From contig CAVYIO010000007.1 in NCBI GenBank assembly GCA_963768565.1, forward strand, positions 89,096 to 153,095: a stretch of DNA of 64,000 bases. The letters are read 5' to 3'. Position numbers and translations under genes: made by a program. The notes under the pieces were generated by a model, which saw nothing but the letters and a program-made list of their open reading frames with translations, was not told where the DNA came from and ran no database searches. Source of the DNA: JABDKH01 sp963768565 (GTDB lineage Bacteria; Bacteroidota; Rhodothermia; Rhodothermales; JABDKH01). Positions within the stretch are counted from its first letter, which is position 1; each line of letters starts with the position of its first letter. This document shows, piece after piece, positions 29,810 through 39,723 of the stretch.

Positions 29810-31276
29810 ATGCGGCTACCCTGGCGCTCGTCGATTCGTGGTCGAGCGTGGTTGCTACTCCCCAGGGCATCCACGCAACTTCTGATGATGCTCACGTTCG
29901 TCGTGTTCGTGGGCGTGGCGGCCGCCGCGATATGGTTGTACCTGGCCTTCGTTCTTCAGGGCGATATTGACAGCGTCCTGGACCGCACCATTCGAGAGCA
30001 GGCCGAGCGGGTCGCCGTCCTTCTGGATGACACGCCCGCAACCGAACTCCGCCTCGTGGCCCGTGATTTTGCCCAGATCGGAGAGATGCATATCACGGTG
30101 GTTCGTGGAAGCGAACTTGTCCTGGAGGAAATGCGACTCTCGCCGTCAAACAGCACAGTAGCTGCGAAGGTCGGTTTGCCGCGCGAACTCCAACCGGGGC
30201 AGCGCGAAATCACGCAACTCAAGTCTGACGCGGGGTCCCTCGTACACTACATGAGCGTGCGTCGCGCTGAGTCAGATTTAACCGTTCGCGTCGGGCAGGG
30301 CGAGCCGCGCCTCCTGGCGCTTGTCAACCGGATCAAGGCGGCTCTCGTCGTCGGAATGGTGCTGGCGCTGGTTCTTGCCGTGCTCGGTAGTTGGCTGGCG
30401 GCCCAGCGCGTGACCATCCCTCTTACTGAGATCCGCAACAGCGCCCGCCGAATCGCCGAAGGCGATCTCGATCGACAGATTCAAGTGCATTCCCGCGCAT
30501 CTGAATTCATCGATCTTGAGGACAGTCTGAACCGGATGTCCGACAGCTTTCGGGAGAAGATCGTAAACCTGCAGCGCATGGCAGCCGTGCAGAACGAGTT
30601 TATCGGCAATGTGTCGCACGAGGTGCGGAATCCGATCTTCGCCGTCGGGGGCTACGTCGAGGCCCTTTCCTCTCCCGGTCTGACCGATGAACACCGGTCT
30701 TTGTATGGCGAAAAGGCGTTGTCGAACCTGCAGCGTCTTTCAAATCTGTTCAACGACCTGATCGAGATCGCGCGTCTTGAATATCGGGAGGACCTGATAT
30801 CGACGGATGTCTTCGACATGTCGGAATTGGTACTCGAGGTGGGCGAATCCCTCCGCGCCAAACTTATGGACAAGGGGCTGAGCCTGGAGGTCGACAACCC
30901 GACCCTTCTCGTGTATGCGGACAGAAATCGAATGCGACAGGTGGTAATCAACCTTGTCGAGAACGCCATCGCGTATTCGGACGAGGGCTCGATTCGCTGC
31001 CGCGTTGCACGGAGGAAGGACAAGGTGAGAGTAGAGGTGATCGACACAGGTCGCGGAATCGACGAGGAGCACCTGGAGCGAGTATTTGAGCGATTTTACC
31101 GCGTCGATCCCGACCGATCGAGGAGAAGCGGCGGCACCGGCCTTGGCCTGAGTATTGTAAAACAGATCCTCCAGGCCCACGGACAGCAGATTCACGTCGA
31201 GAGTACACAGGGCCGCGGATCGCGCTTCTGGTTCGAATTGCCCTACTCGGCCGCTGCCGACCACATCGAAGCCTAG
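29810..31276 (+). CDS. Sensor histidine kinase
   Basis: A 488-residue inner-membrane kinase. TM1 (about 23-48), a periplasmic sensor region of about 120 residues, TM2 (about 177-201), a HAMP segment (VTIPLTEIRNSARRIAEGD), the HisKA phospho-acceptor VSHEVRNPIF, and HATPase motifs NLVENAIAY, DTGRGIDEEH and GGTGLGLSIVKQI. It resembles PhoR/BaeS-type kinases. It is the probable partner of the upstream regulator; the signal sensed is unknown. Confidence 0.94.
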   Translation: MRLPWRSSIRGRAWLLLPRASTQLLMMLTFVVFVGVAAAAIWLYLAFVLQGDIDSVLDRTIREQAERVAVLLDDTPATELRLVARDFAQIGEMHITVVRGSELVLEEMRLSPSNSTVAAKVGLPRELQPGQREITQLKSDAGSLVHYMSVRRAESDLTVRVGQGEPRLLALVNRIKAALVVGMVLALVLAVLGSWLAAQRVTIPLTEIRNSARRIAEGDLDRQIQVHSRASEFIDLEDSLNRMSDSFREKIVNLQRMAAVQNEFIGNVSHEVRNPIFAVGGYVEALSSPGLTDEHRSLYGEKALSNLQRLSNLFNDLIEIARLEYREDLISTDVFDMSELVLEVGESLRAKLMDKGLSLEVDNPTLLVYADRNRMRQVVINLVENAIAYSDEGSIRCRVARRKDKVRVEVIDTGRGIDEEHLERVFERFYRVDPDRSRRSGGTGLGLSIVKQILQAHGQQIHVESTQGRGSRFWFELPYSAAADHIEA

Positions 31277-31431
31277 ACGTCAAACATTTTGCCGTGTTGA
31301 GTCGTTAAACTTGTTTGGACTGCGCGTTCGATAGCCGATACTCACCTGATCGGGGACCTGGTTCGCCTCCCGGTTCCGATTTTCCGAGCGCCATCGAGCG
31401 GCAGTGAAGCAAGTGTCCAATTCTGGTGTCT

Positions 31432-33576
31432 ATGTCTGATTCTCAAAAGCAATCGACCCGGCCGGGCTACGAACGACAGGACGCCGTCCGCACGAATGGC
31501 GGCGACAACGGCAACGGAGAGACGTCGGATCCGGGGTACGAGAGCGACATCCCGGTAAACATGCTGTCGGCCCGCGATTTCGAGGCCGATCAACTCGTGA
31601 GCGTCTATCGCACGATGTTGACGTCCCGGCGTCTCGATCAAAAGATGCTGACACTCCTCAAGCAGGGCAAGGGCTTCTTTCACATCGGGAGTTCAGGTCA
31701 CGAGGCGGCCCAGGCCGCTGTTGCACTGTACGCCCGACCGGGATACGACTGGTTCAGCACGTACTACAGAGATTTGTGCACCGCGTTGTCACTGGGCATG
31801 ACATCGAGAGAAACGCTGCTCGCGCATCTCGCCAAGGCGGACGATCCAAACTCCGGCGGTCGACAGATGGCCGAGCACTTCGGGTCGAGAGAAAAGCATG
31901 TCATGACCACGTCGTCGTCGGTCGGAGCACAGTTCCTGCCGGCACTGGGTTTTGGCATGTCGATCCTGCGAAGTGGAACTGACGCGTTCGTTTACTGCTC
32001 GTGCGGAGACGGAGCGACATCCCAGGGTGACTTTCACGAAGCCCTTAACTGGGCTGCGAGACTTCAAGCGCCGGTGCTCTTCTTCGTTCAGGATAACAAG
32101 TACGCGATCTCGGTCCCGTCACACGACCAGACGGCCGGCGGCACCGCATTCAAGCTGGCCCGAGGGTACGAGGGTATGGCGCGGGCACGCGTCGACGGCA
32201 CGGATTTCTTCAAGACGGCCAGCGTCGCACAGGCGGCGATTCAACACATCCGGAATGGGAACGGCCCTTTCTGCCTCGTCGCCGATGTCGTCCGGCTGCT
32301 GCCGCATTCGTCGTCGGACGATCAAACAAAATACCGCAGCGAGGAAGAGCTCGAACGGGATTGGGGTGTCGATCCGATAGCCCGCATGGAAATGCATCTC
32401 ACGGAGGCGGGCATACTTACGGAAGAGAAGATTCAAGACCTGCGCAAAGAGGTCTCCGTCCAGATCGACGCGGATACCAGATGGGCGGAAGCACAGCCAG
32501 ACCCCGCGCCTGAGACTGCGACGCAACATGTGTTTTTCGAGGGGACTCTGGATCTCGACTTCGAGACATCCGACGAGAATTGGGCGGGCGAGCCGACGGT
32601 CATGGTAGATGCCATCAACCACGCGCTCGTTGAGGAGATGGAGCGCGACGAGAAAGTCATCGTGTATGGCGAAGATGTGGCCGGCAACAAGGGAGGCGTG
32701 TTCACCGCCACCCGGAATCTTACACAGCGATTCGGCGACGATCGCTGCTTTAACTCACCGCTTGCGGAGGCTTCCATCGTTGGGACGGCCGTAGGACTCG
32801 CAGCGTCGGGCCACACACCGGTCATCGAAATTCAGTTTGCCGACTACATCTGGCCGGCCATGCAACAGCTGCGCAATCAGGTGGGTCCGTTCCGTTACCG
32901 TTCCAACGGCGACTGGGAGTGCCCGATGGTTATCCGCGTTCCGTGCGGAGGGTACATCCACGGCGGTCTGTGCCACTCGCAGAACATCGAGGCGTTCTTC
33001 GGACACACACCCGGCTTCAAGGTCGCGATGCCATCGAACGCGGCCGACGCCAAGGGATTGCTGAAGGCAGCGATACGCATGCGTGATCCCGTCCTGTTCC
33101 TCGAGCACAAGGCGCTGTATCGCGCAGCCGCCGCTCGCTCTGCAGAACCGCATCCGGAGTACCTCCTGCCATTCGGCAAGGCCGCGATTGTCAGGGAAGG
33201 GACGGACCTGACCGTAGTTTCATACGGCATGATGTTACACAAGTCCGTCAACGCCGCGAAGATTCTCGAGAAGGAAGGGTATTCGGTTGAGGTCATCGAC
33301 ATACGGACGATGGTTCCGCTGGACTCGGACACTATACTCGCGTCGGTCCGAAAGACGAGCCGCGCACTGGTTGTGTACGAGGACCACGAATTCGCAGGGT
33401 TCGGTGCCGAGATCGTCTCGCAAATCGCCGACAAAGCATTCGATGTGCTTGATGCACCGGTGAAGAGACTCGCGGGCGCGTTCAGCTGGATACCATTCGC
33501 GGATCCGCTTGAGCGAGCCGTCCTCCCTCAGGATGAGGACGTTCTGAAGGCCATGCGGGATCTTCTGACGTACTAG
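31432..33576 (+). CDS. Fused alpha-beta E1 of a 2-oxoacid dehydrogenase
   Basis: ThDP-dependent E1 with both subunits in one polypeptide of about 714 residues. The N-terminal half is E1-alpha (RTMLTSRRLDQKM, IGSSGHEAAQ, ThDP motif CGDGATSQGDFHEALN, ending before residue 365). The C-terminal half is E1-beta (VIVYGEDVAGNKGGVF, PLAEASIVGTAVG, YEDHEFAGFGAEI). The sequence is closest in style to branched-chain or 2-oxoisovalerate E1. Fused E1 is known in Bacteroidota relatives. E2 and E3 are not in the window. Start ATG 31,432 is preferred over GTG 31,426. Confidence 0.9.
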   Translation: MSDSQKQSTRPGYERQDAVRTNGGDNGNGETSDPGYESDIPVNMLSARDFEADQLVSVYRTMLTSRRLDQKMLTLLKQGKGFFHIGSSGHEAAQAAVALYARPGYDWFSTYYRDLCTALSLGMTSRETLLAHLAKADDPNSGGRQMAEHFGSREKHVMTTSSSVGAQFLPALGFGMSILRSGTDAFVYCSCGDGATSQGDFHEALNWAARLQAPVLFFVQDNKYAISVPSHDQTAGGTAFKLARGYEGMARARVDGTDFFKTASVAQAAIQHIRNGNGPFCLVADVVRLLPHSSSDDQTKYRSEEELERDWGVDPIARMEMHLTEAGILTEEKIQDLRKEVSVQIDADTRWAEAQPDPAPETATQHVFFEGTLDLDFETSDENWAGEPTVMVDAINHALVEEMERDEKVIVYGEDVAGNKGGVFTATRNLTQRFGDDRCFNSPLAEASIVGTAVGLAASGHTPVIEIQFADYIWPAMQQLRNQVGPFRYRSNGDWECPMVIRVPCGGYIHGGLCHSQNIEAFFGHTPGFKVAMPSNAADAKGLLKAAIRMRDPVLFLEHKALYRAAAARSAEPHPEYLLPFGKAAIVREGTDLTVVSYGMMLHKSVNAAKILEKEGYSVEVIDIRTMVPLDSDTILASVRKTSRALVVYEDHEFAGFGAEIVSQIADKAFDVLDAPVKRLAGAFSWIPFADPLERAVLPQDEDVLKAMRDLLTY

Positions 33577-33599
33577 AAGCAGTCGCGGGCCTGTTCGTA

Positions 33600-34772
33600 T
33601 CAGGCCTGGACAGCGTCGAGGGCCTGATCCAGGTCTCCCAGAAGGTCCTCCACATCCTCCACGCCGACCGACGCACGAATCAGGGAGTCGCTCAGCCCCG
33701 CGGCGCGGCGCTCCTCGGCGGGCACAGACGCGTGTGTCATGGACGCCGGGTGTTCAATCAGGCTTTCAACACCGCCCAGGCTCTCAGCCAGTGAGAATAT
33801 GCGCGTTGCGGACAGGAGCCTGCGCACCGCAGCGATACTGTCGTCCTTCAGTGTGAAAGAGAGCATGCCGCCGAAGTCGCTCATCTGGCGTTTTGCAATA
33901 GCATGACCAGGATGATCCGGCAAGCCCGGATACAGAACATCGGCCACGCGAGGATGATCGACCAGGTAGGTCGCAATGCGACGGGCGTTCGAGCAGTGTC
34001 GCTCCATGCGAAGATGCAGGGTCTTCGTGCCGCGAAGAGTCAGGAAGCAATCCATGGGACCCGGCACCGCTCCACACGACTTGATGTGGAATCTGAGCTT
34101 CTCCTCCCAGTCGTCACGATTCGTGCAGACGACGCCCCCGATGACATCAGAGTGACCACCCAGATACTTGGTAGTCGAGTGCAACACCAGATCGGCGCCC
34201 AGGTCGATGGGTTGTTGGAGATAGGGAGACGCAAACGTGTTGTCGACGGCCGTATCAATGCCTCGATCTTTCGCCAGACTGCAGATCGCCTCCAGATCGA
34301 CAATGCGCATGAGCGGATTCGTCGGCGTCTCGATCCACAGCATGCGCACGTCCGGCTTGAGAGCCGCTTCGACATTCTCAATGGACGTCATGTCTACGAA
34401 GTCGAAGTGCAATCCGAACGGGGCAAATACTTCTCTGAAGAGCCGAAACGTACCACCGTACATGTCGTTGCTGCCGACCACGCGATCGCCCGGTCGAAGG
34501 CACTTGACAATGGCATCCATACCGGCGACACCCGACGCAAAACAGATTCCGTGGCGGGCGTTCTCGAGCGCTGCGAGATTCCCTTCGAGTGCCGTTCTTG
34601 TAGGATTGCTCACCCGCGCATATTCGTAGCCCAGATGCTCGGCGGGCGCGGACTGAACGTAGGTCGAACTCTGGAAGATCGGCGTCATGATCGCGCCGGT
34701 TGCCGGATCCGGCCGCTGGCCAGCGTGGATCGCAAGAGTACCGAACCTGAGTTTCGCGTCGCTTTTATTCAT
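33600..34772 (-). CDS. Cystathionine gamma-synthase/beta-lyase family PLP enzyme
   Basis: A 390-residue Cys/Met metabolism PLP enzyme. TLAIHAGQRPDPATGA at the N-terminus, the PLP lysine in HSTTKYLGGHSDVIGG, and SLGGVESLIEHPASMTH near the C-terminus. Members act as gamma-synthase, gamma-lyase or beta-lyase, and the sequence does not decide among them. It is convergent with the E1 gene, 23 bases apart. Confidence 0.9.
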   Translation of the reverse strand: MNKSDAKLRFGTLAIHAGQRPDPATGAIMTPIFQSSTYVQSAPAEHLGYEYARVSNPTRTALEGNLAALENARHGICFASGVAGMDAIVKCLRPGDRVVGSNDMYGGTFRLFREVFAPFGLHFDFVDMTSIENVEAALKPDVRMLWIETPTNPLMRIVDLEAICSLAKDRGIDTAVDNTFASPYLQQPIDLGADLVLHSTTKYLGGHSDVIGGVVCTNRDDWEEKLRFHIKSCGAVPGPMDCFLTLRGTKTLHLRMERHCSNARRIATYLVDHPRVADVLYPGLPDHPGHAIAKRQMSDFGGMLSFTLKDDSIAAVRRLLSATRIFSLAESLGGVESLIEHPASMTHASVPAEERRAAGLSDSLIRASVGVEDVEDLLGDLDQALDAVQA

Positions 34773-34846
34773 GTCAGTGTCGTTCCGGGCGTTTGAATGA
34801 ATGATAGACGGGGTGCGCCTTCCCCGTCCGGGACCGCTAAACTGAA

Positions 34847-34877
34847 GAGCCCGGATTCCAACCTGAAATCCGGGCTC
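34847..34877 (-). terminator. Hairpin after the TPR lipoprotein gene
   Basis: A perfect 11-base-pair stem (GAGCCCGGATT and its complement) with a 9-base loop, 22 bases past the TPR gene stop. The T run on the minus strand is weak (TTCAGTTTAG). Confidence 0.7.
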
Positions 34878-34899
34878 ATCGCGTGATTCGTAGAACGAA

Positions 34900-36093
34900 T
34901 TACATGTCCTCGTAGCCGGCGCAGGACTGAACCGACTTCGCCATGTCCTCCTGATCGGTCTGCACGTATGCGGAGAAAAGCGCCATGCAGATGGCGGTCA
35001 GATCCTCGCCCTTTGCCTCCGTCAACTCCTTGGCACGCTCGAGCGGACCGATAGCCTCGGCGAAACTGACGCGGCGCGTCTCGGCAAGCTCTTCCATGCG
35101 AGCTTCTCTGGCGCTGATGTCGGCAGCCGACATGTTATCGCGATTGCTTCTCAACTCGTCGTCGATGGTATTGATTTCCTCCGAAAACTCGACGGCCTGG
35201 TTGACGTAGGCGGCACCGAGGTTGTAGAACGCGTTTCCGTACTCGGGATCGAGCTCAACGGCGCGCGTCAGATTCTCAATGGCCTTGCCGAAGTCCTCCG
35301 CTTGAAGCAGCAGCGATCCGTAGTTGTATCGATACAGCTTGTTGTCGGGGTCGCTCGCGATCTGCTCCTCATACTTCGCCATCGCCCGATCAATCTGGCC
35401 GCTTGACTGGAAGGCATTCAGCAGCTGCGCCTGAATGTCGGTGTTGTCGGGAAACATCTCTGAGGCCTTCTCCAGGAGCGCGACCGCGTCATTCGAACGA
35501 TCGGACTGGTTGTAGAGGTCTGCAAGAAACACATAGGTCTGAGCGTCCTTGTCACCCATCTGCACCGCCTTCTCGAACGGGGCAACCGCTTCCGTCAAGT
35601 TGCCCGAGTTGATCAGCGAATAGGCCATATTGACATACGGACCGGCCGAGTCCGGGTAAATCTTCGTCGCATTGCGGAAGAAGCCGGCTGCATCTGCGTA
35701 GGCGTCCTTGTTGTCGCGGCCGCGATTGAAGGCCTTGCCACCCAGGTCGAATTCCTTGTAGTACGCGAGGGCCATTTCTCTCGAAACGTCCAGGCCAAGC
35801 TCGGTTGCACGACCGTACGCCGTGATCATCTGATCAACCATACCTGAATGCTCGGCGATATCGGTCACGATAGCAGCCTTCTCCTGCAACACGTCTCCCT
35901 TCAGCTTGTGGGCTTCCGCGTTGTCCGGGTTAGTTGAAATCGCCGTTTCCAGATTCTCAAGCGCTCGATCGTAGTCCTTGTTTCTCAGGTCCAGCTTCGC
36001 ACCCTCTACGTTTGGATCGCTGGAACAGCCGTCGGCGCCGGCCAGCATCACAAAGCCAACAAGCAGCGCGAGCACGAATGGCATCCTCTTCAT
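34900..36093 (-). CDS. TPR-repeat lipoprotein
   Basis: About 397 residues. An N-terminal lipoprotein-like signal (MKRMPFVLALLVGFVMLAG then ADGC) precedes roughly eight TPR units such as YDRALENLETAISTNPDNAEAH and YGNAFYNLGAAYVNQA. A helical segment rich in Glu and Arg (SADISAREARMEELAETRR type) interrupts the last repeats. TPR lipoproteins commonly scaffold envelope complexes; no partner is evident here. ATG 36,093 begins the signal sequence. Confidence 0.85.
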   Translation of the reverse strand: MKRMPFVLALLVGFVMLAGADGCSSDPNVEGAKLDLRNKDYDRALENLETAISTNPDNAEAHKLKGDVLQEKAAIVTDIAEHSGMVDQMITAYGRATELGLDVSREMALAYYKEFDLGGKAFNRGRDNKDAYADAAGFFRNATKIYPDSAGPYVNMAYSLINSGNLTEAVAPFEKAVQMGDKDAQTYVFLADLYNQSDRSNDAVALLEKASEMFPDNTDIQAQLLNAFQSSGQIDRAMAKYEEQIASDPDNKLYRYNYGSLLLQAEDFGKAIENLTRAVELDPEYGNAFYNLGAAYVNQAVEFSEEINTIDDELRSNRDNMSAADISAREARMEELAETRRVSFAEAIGPLERAKELTEAKGEDLTAICMALFSAYVQTDQEDMAKSVQSCAGYEDM

Positions 36094-36320
36094 GTTTTCC
36101 GCCTCGTTTCTATGTCCTATGTCGTTCAAACTCAGAATTGCTAGACAGGTGCAGCAAGACAATGCTGAAGTCGCCTTGCGTGCCCGGAAAAGCCACAGTC
36201 AATTGAAAGTAAGACCAGCATTCACTTGTTTCAAATATTTCGCCAAGAGTTCGAGACGCGACTCAGGTATGCCGAAACGAGCACGTGGAACGGCTCCCGG
36301 CATCCTATCTTGCACCAACA

Positions 36321-37196
36321 ATGTCCAGGAAATCCAGATATATGCAAGTCGAACCCACCTCCGAACCGGTCAGGGCCCTGCTCGACCAATTGATCGACTA
36401 CGCCGGACTTTTCCCACCGGCAAGCCTGGATTTCGACACGTCTGTCCGCTACTTCGGACAATATCTCACCGGGATCGACCGGTGGATGCTACGGTCGTTC
36501 GTGTGTCCGGTAAGCCGGCTTTCCGATCTGACGAAGTACGCAGATCTTTTTGAATCGTGCGGAGACGTTCGCATTTCTGTTCTGGGCCCGCCTCCCACGA
36601 CCGAAGACGCATGGCGCACTGACTGTACCCACACCCTGCAGACGGCAGACGCGTTCAACCGGAGTATGGCCGGACTAGCCACAGCCGACACCTTTGAACT
36701 GAAACTCCCGGCGGATGTCGCTGCAACAGAAGCCTCCCTCGAGCGCAACCTCGGGTACCTGGTCGACGGCGCACTTGCTAGAAATACGGCCGAATATTTT
36801 GTGGAGCTCGTCCCGGCCGCCAGAAACCCACAGACGTCGGCGGAGGTCGTATCTGACCTCCGTCAAAAACACGATGACCTGCATCTCGGCCTGAAGATCA
36901 GGACCGGTGGCGTAACCCCGGATGCCGTGCCCGCAGCGCAGGATGTGGCACGCTTCGTCTGCGAGTGTCGTGATCATCAGGTTCCGTTCAAGGCCACGGC
37001 CGGACTGCACCATCCGCTCTACCACTTCAGCACGGACGTCGGCGCCGACATGCACGGTTTCCTGAATGTGTTCGTTGGAGCAATTGTCGCATCCCGACAC
37101 AACCTCAGCCCGGATCGACTGACCGAACTGCTCGTCACATCAAGACCACCGGAAATAAATCCGGCCGGCGAAGGCCCTGAACTGAAATCCCCCTGA
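36321..37196 (+). CDS. Conserved unknown protein, 3' end at the chimeric join
   Basis: About 290 residues. LLDQLIDYAGLFPPASLDFD at the N-terminus, WMLRSFVCPVSRL, and KATAGLHHPLYH near the C-terminus suggest a conserved bacterial hypothetical family with a TIM-barrel-like alternation. I do not know its function. The last seven or so codons (from about 37,174) are antisense to leuA sequence of the second organism, so the true C-terminus is lost or slightly altered. ATG 36,321 is preferred over GTG 36,285. Confidence 0.65.
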   Translation: MSRKSRYMQVEPTSEPVRALLDQLIDYAGLFPPASLDFDTSVRYFGQYLTGIDRWMLRSFVCPVSRLSDLTKYADLFESCGDVRISVLGPPPTTEDAWRTDCTHTLQTADAFNRSMAGLATADTFELKLPADVAATEASLERNLGYLVDGALARNTAEYFVELVPAARNPQTSAEVVSDLRQKHDDLHLGLKIRTGGVTPDAVPAAQDVARFVCECRDHQVPFKATAGLHHPLYHFSTDVGADMHGFLNVFVGAIVASRHNLSPDRLTELLVTSRPPEINPAGEGPELKSP

Positions 37197-37635
37197 TTTC
37201 GTCGCGCGACATCTTGAATACCTGCTCGCGCTGTACTGTCGAAGTCGAGTTGTACAGATGCATGATGGCACTGCGTGCACCTTTCAATGCCTCGAAACTG
37301 CGCGCAATTAACGGTTCCCTTGCCTGGGTCAATACCTGGATGGTGACATCATCGGGCACCAGGTTCTGTTCAATCAATTGACGCACGAAATCAAAGTCCG
37401 GTTGTGATGCGGCGGGGAATCCGACCTCGATTTCCTTGAATCCCACATCGACCAGCAGTTGAAACATGGAGAGCTTCTGGCTCGGTGTCATCGGTTCGAT
37501 AAGCGCCTGGTTGCCGTCACGCAGATCGACACTACACCAGTCCGGTGCGTGCTCGATGACGCGATCAGGCCAACGCCGGTCTGTTTTCGCGATGGGTGGA
37601 AACGGGCGATATTTTTTATGATTAAACGGTGACAC
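37135..37635 (-). pseudogene. leuA: 2-isopropylmalate synthase, N-terminal fragment cut at the join
   Basis: The first ~154 residues of the long-type (type 2) alpha-isopropylmalate synthase, which starts leucine synthesis: YRPFPPI, APDWCSVDLRDGNQALIEPM with a metal-binding aspartate, EIEVGFPAASQPDFDF, and VLTQAREPLI. After KMSRDEIRGISVQG the frame continues as unrelated residues. It is a contig-join truncation, not a natural pseudogene. It is divergent from the lrp gene across an A+T-rich 180-base region. Confidence 0.85.
37165..37176. other. Chimeric join between two genomes
   Basis: Left of this point the sequence is G+C-rich and Rhodothermota-like; right of it lies a gammaproteobacterial segment of clearly lower G+C. 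The leuA reading frame loses family similarity at codon 154, after VQG, and the left-hand gene runs across. No mobile element or repeat marks the boundary. Confidence 0.8.
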
Positions 37636-37817
37636 GGTTAATTCCTGCCAGATGCGGCTGTATTGAAATGATTGATTCAGACAGTGACTTTAGTCGATTT
37701 TCACTAGGTAACGATTGCGTATTTGCCTCTAATATTGAAATATAAATGCAACTAATAACTAAAAATATGTAGAAAATATAGGTATAGTAACTATATATAC
37801 ATAAATTTGGAGAGATC

Positions 37818-38288
37818 GTGAGTATTTCGCTGGATCGAATCGATAAGCACATATTGAAGCTCATGCAAACCAATGCGCGAATCAGTAACCTGGAACTGGC
37901 CGACCAGGTAGGGCTGTCTCCCACGCCCTGTTCACGCCGGGTCAAGCGGCTGGAGGAATCCGGTTTGATTGCCGGTCACGTCACCCTGTTGAACCCCGAT
38001 GCACTGGGTCTCGATTTGACCGCAATTATCGGCATTTCGATGGATCGGCATACGCCGGATCGATTCGAGAATTTCGAGAAGGCGATTACGAGCATGCCGG
38101 AAGTTATCGAATGCAGTATTGTCACCGGCCAGACGGCCGATTTTCTGCTCAAGGCCGTGGTCAGGGATATGCATCACTATGAAAAATTTCTGCTCGGCCA
38201 TTTGACCCGTATTACAGGAGTTACCGGCGTTCATTCCAGTTTCGTACTGAGGCACCTGGTCAAGAAAACAGAGCTGCCGGTCGAGTAA
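37818..38288 (+). CDS. Lrp/AsnC family transcriptional regulator
   Basis: A 156-residue regulator. N-terminal helix-turn-helix (LDRIDKHILKLMQTNARISN, then LADQVGLSPTPCSRRVKRLE), followed by the RAM ligand-binding domain (PEVIECSIVTGQTADFLLKAV, ITGVTGVHSSFVLR). GTG start with a GGAGAG ribosome site. Because it is divergent from leuA, control of leucine synthesis is plausible, though inferred only from position. Confidence 0.93.
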   Translation: MSISLDRIDKHILKLMQTNARISNLELADQVGLSPTPCSRRVKRLEESGLIAGHVTLLNPDALGLDLTAIIGISMDRHTPDRFENFEKAITSMPEVIECSIVTGQTADFLLKAVVRDMHHYEKFLLGHLTRITGVTGVHSSFVLRHLVKKTELPVE

Positions 38289-38379
38289 GGCTGCGAATGA
38301 TTTTTTCTGGTTACCACGCTCCAGGTTGAGTGATTCTCGTAAAACTATCCGTACTGAAGCCACACCTGGCAGTTGTTGA

Positions 38380-39558
38380 TCACAATTCGACAAACCAGAG
38401 CTTTTTCAGAAACCCCGATTGTTCGGCTATGGCAAACAATTCCTTAAATTCTGCAGGAGAGACAGTGGGAGAATTCTTCTTGCACTCGCCCACCGTAAAT
38501 GGTCCGTCCTGACGCATAATCCATTGAAAAACACCTGCAATATCTTTTGATACCTCCCTTTTTACAGTGCCTGTTATCCCTGTTTCGCCAAGTTTCGGGT
38601 ATTCGACCTGGTAAAAACCTTCGCCGGATGTTATTTGTGCTTCAATCCCTGGATTGCGCAGGTAACGACTATCTTTGTGAAAGATCCACAATGGTGAATC
38701 CGGGTTCTGGTAGCTTTTAGTCAGCTTGTAAATCTTATTGGGTAATTTGCCGTATAGTTTTGTATCGATGCTGCCCTTGTTTCCCAGCCCGTAACAGGGT
38801 GCGCGCCATGCCGCATCCTGCAATAGAGTGATCTTCAACTGGGACAGGAGATGGTCTACCTGGGTAGGCGGGTTCAACATGATACTCATCGACATCGAAT
38901 CCTCTTCAGCCTCTGTATAGTGCCAGGTACCCCTGGGCATAAGTAAAATTGATCCCGGCAGCATGTCTACCTGTTCGAAGCTCTGATCTTGACAGCTGGG
39001 GTATCCATGGCTGATTTGTGGATAGAGTGCGGTAAATGGCAGGCCACCCTCACTGTATTGCCTGTCATACGGGAAGCGGATTTGTTGCAAAGGAGAGGTA
39101 AAAAACTTTTTACTGCCAACAAGCTGTATCGATATTACGTCGAGCGCGTCGTAATGTACCGGTGCTCCACTGCCGGCGGCTGAGATAAATATGCTCAATC
39201 TTGCACTACCTGGTTTGATACTTAATTCCTGCTCCAGGGCGTTTGCAAAAGCATCGGCATGGTTCAGTAATGGGGAAACATCGTCCAGGTACGCGGTGGC
39301 ACCCCTTTTCATCACTTCGCTAGCGCTTCCATCCGCCGAACGATACATCTTGCTTTTATCCTTGCGTGGATCAAATTCGAGCAACCCACCCTGGTAAGAA
39401 TCAGTGAGCGCAGTGATCGAGCCAAGAATGTCGTCAGAGAAAAGCTCAGGTAAGCGATTTAATGGCCCGTGTGCATTGAAACATTTGTCAGGCCAGGACT
39501 TTATCAATTGCGGTAAAAGTTCGTCCCCCAGCATTGATTGCAGAATGGGAAATTGCAT
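38380..39558 (-). CDS. JmjC/cupin-4-like Fe(II)/2-oxoglutarate oxygenase
   Basis: A 392-residue protein with a cupin fold like bacterial ribosomal oxygenases (RoxA/YcfD). Metal ligands are readable: H135 and D137 in GAPVHYDALD, and H213 in MPRGTWHYTE. A C-terminal helical region follows, as in the dimerising RoxA group. Known members hydroxylate a ribosomal protein or a peptide. A ribosomal target or a small-peptide target are both possible, and no candidate substrate peptide is adjacent. A half-site ATATTAG lies 19 bases upstream of the start. Confidence 0.78.
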   Translation of the reverse strand: MQFPILQSMLGDELLPQLIKSWPDKCFNAHGPLNRLPELFSDDILGSITALTDSYQGGLLEFDPRKDKSKMYRSADGSASEVMKRGATAYLDDVSPLLNHADAFANALEQELSIKPGSARLSIFISAAGSGAPVHYDALDVISIQLVGSKKFFTSPLQQIRFPYDRQYSEGGLPFTALYPQISHGYPSCQDQSFEQVDMLPGSILLMPRGTWHYTEAEEDSMSMSIMLNPPTQVDHLLSQLKITLLQDAAWRAPCYGLGNKGSIDTKLYGKLPNKIYKLTKSYQNPDSPLWIFHKDSRYLRNPGIEAQITSGEGFYQVEYPKLGETGITGTVKREVSKDIAGVFQWIMRQDGPFTVGECKKNSPTVSPAEFKELFAIAEQSGFLKKLWFVEL

Positions 39559-39723
39559 TTTACTCAGACCCCACGAATATTAGGTTCAGGTGGCAGTTTA
39601 AAAGGAGTTGCGTCGATTTAATAGCGAACGATTGGGGGAGTCGGTGTCGCCATTGATCGATTACAGATGTCCGTAGTCGTTAACCCGGTAGTATTGGAGA
39701 GGGTCCTTGAAAGTGCCCGAGAC

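Noticed and set aside
37165..37196. Genomic island boundary or horizontal transfer
   Set aside because: No integrase, tRNA, direct repeat or mobile element is present, and leuA is cut without flanking remains, so a contig join is simpler.
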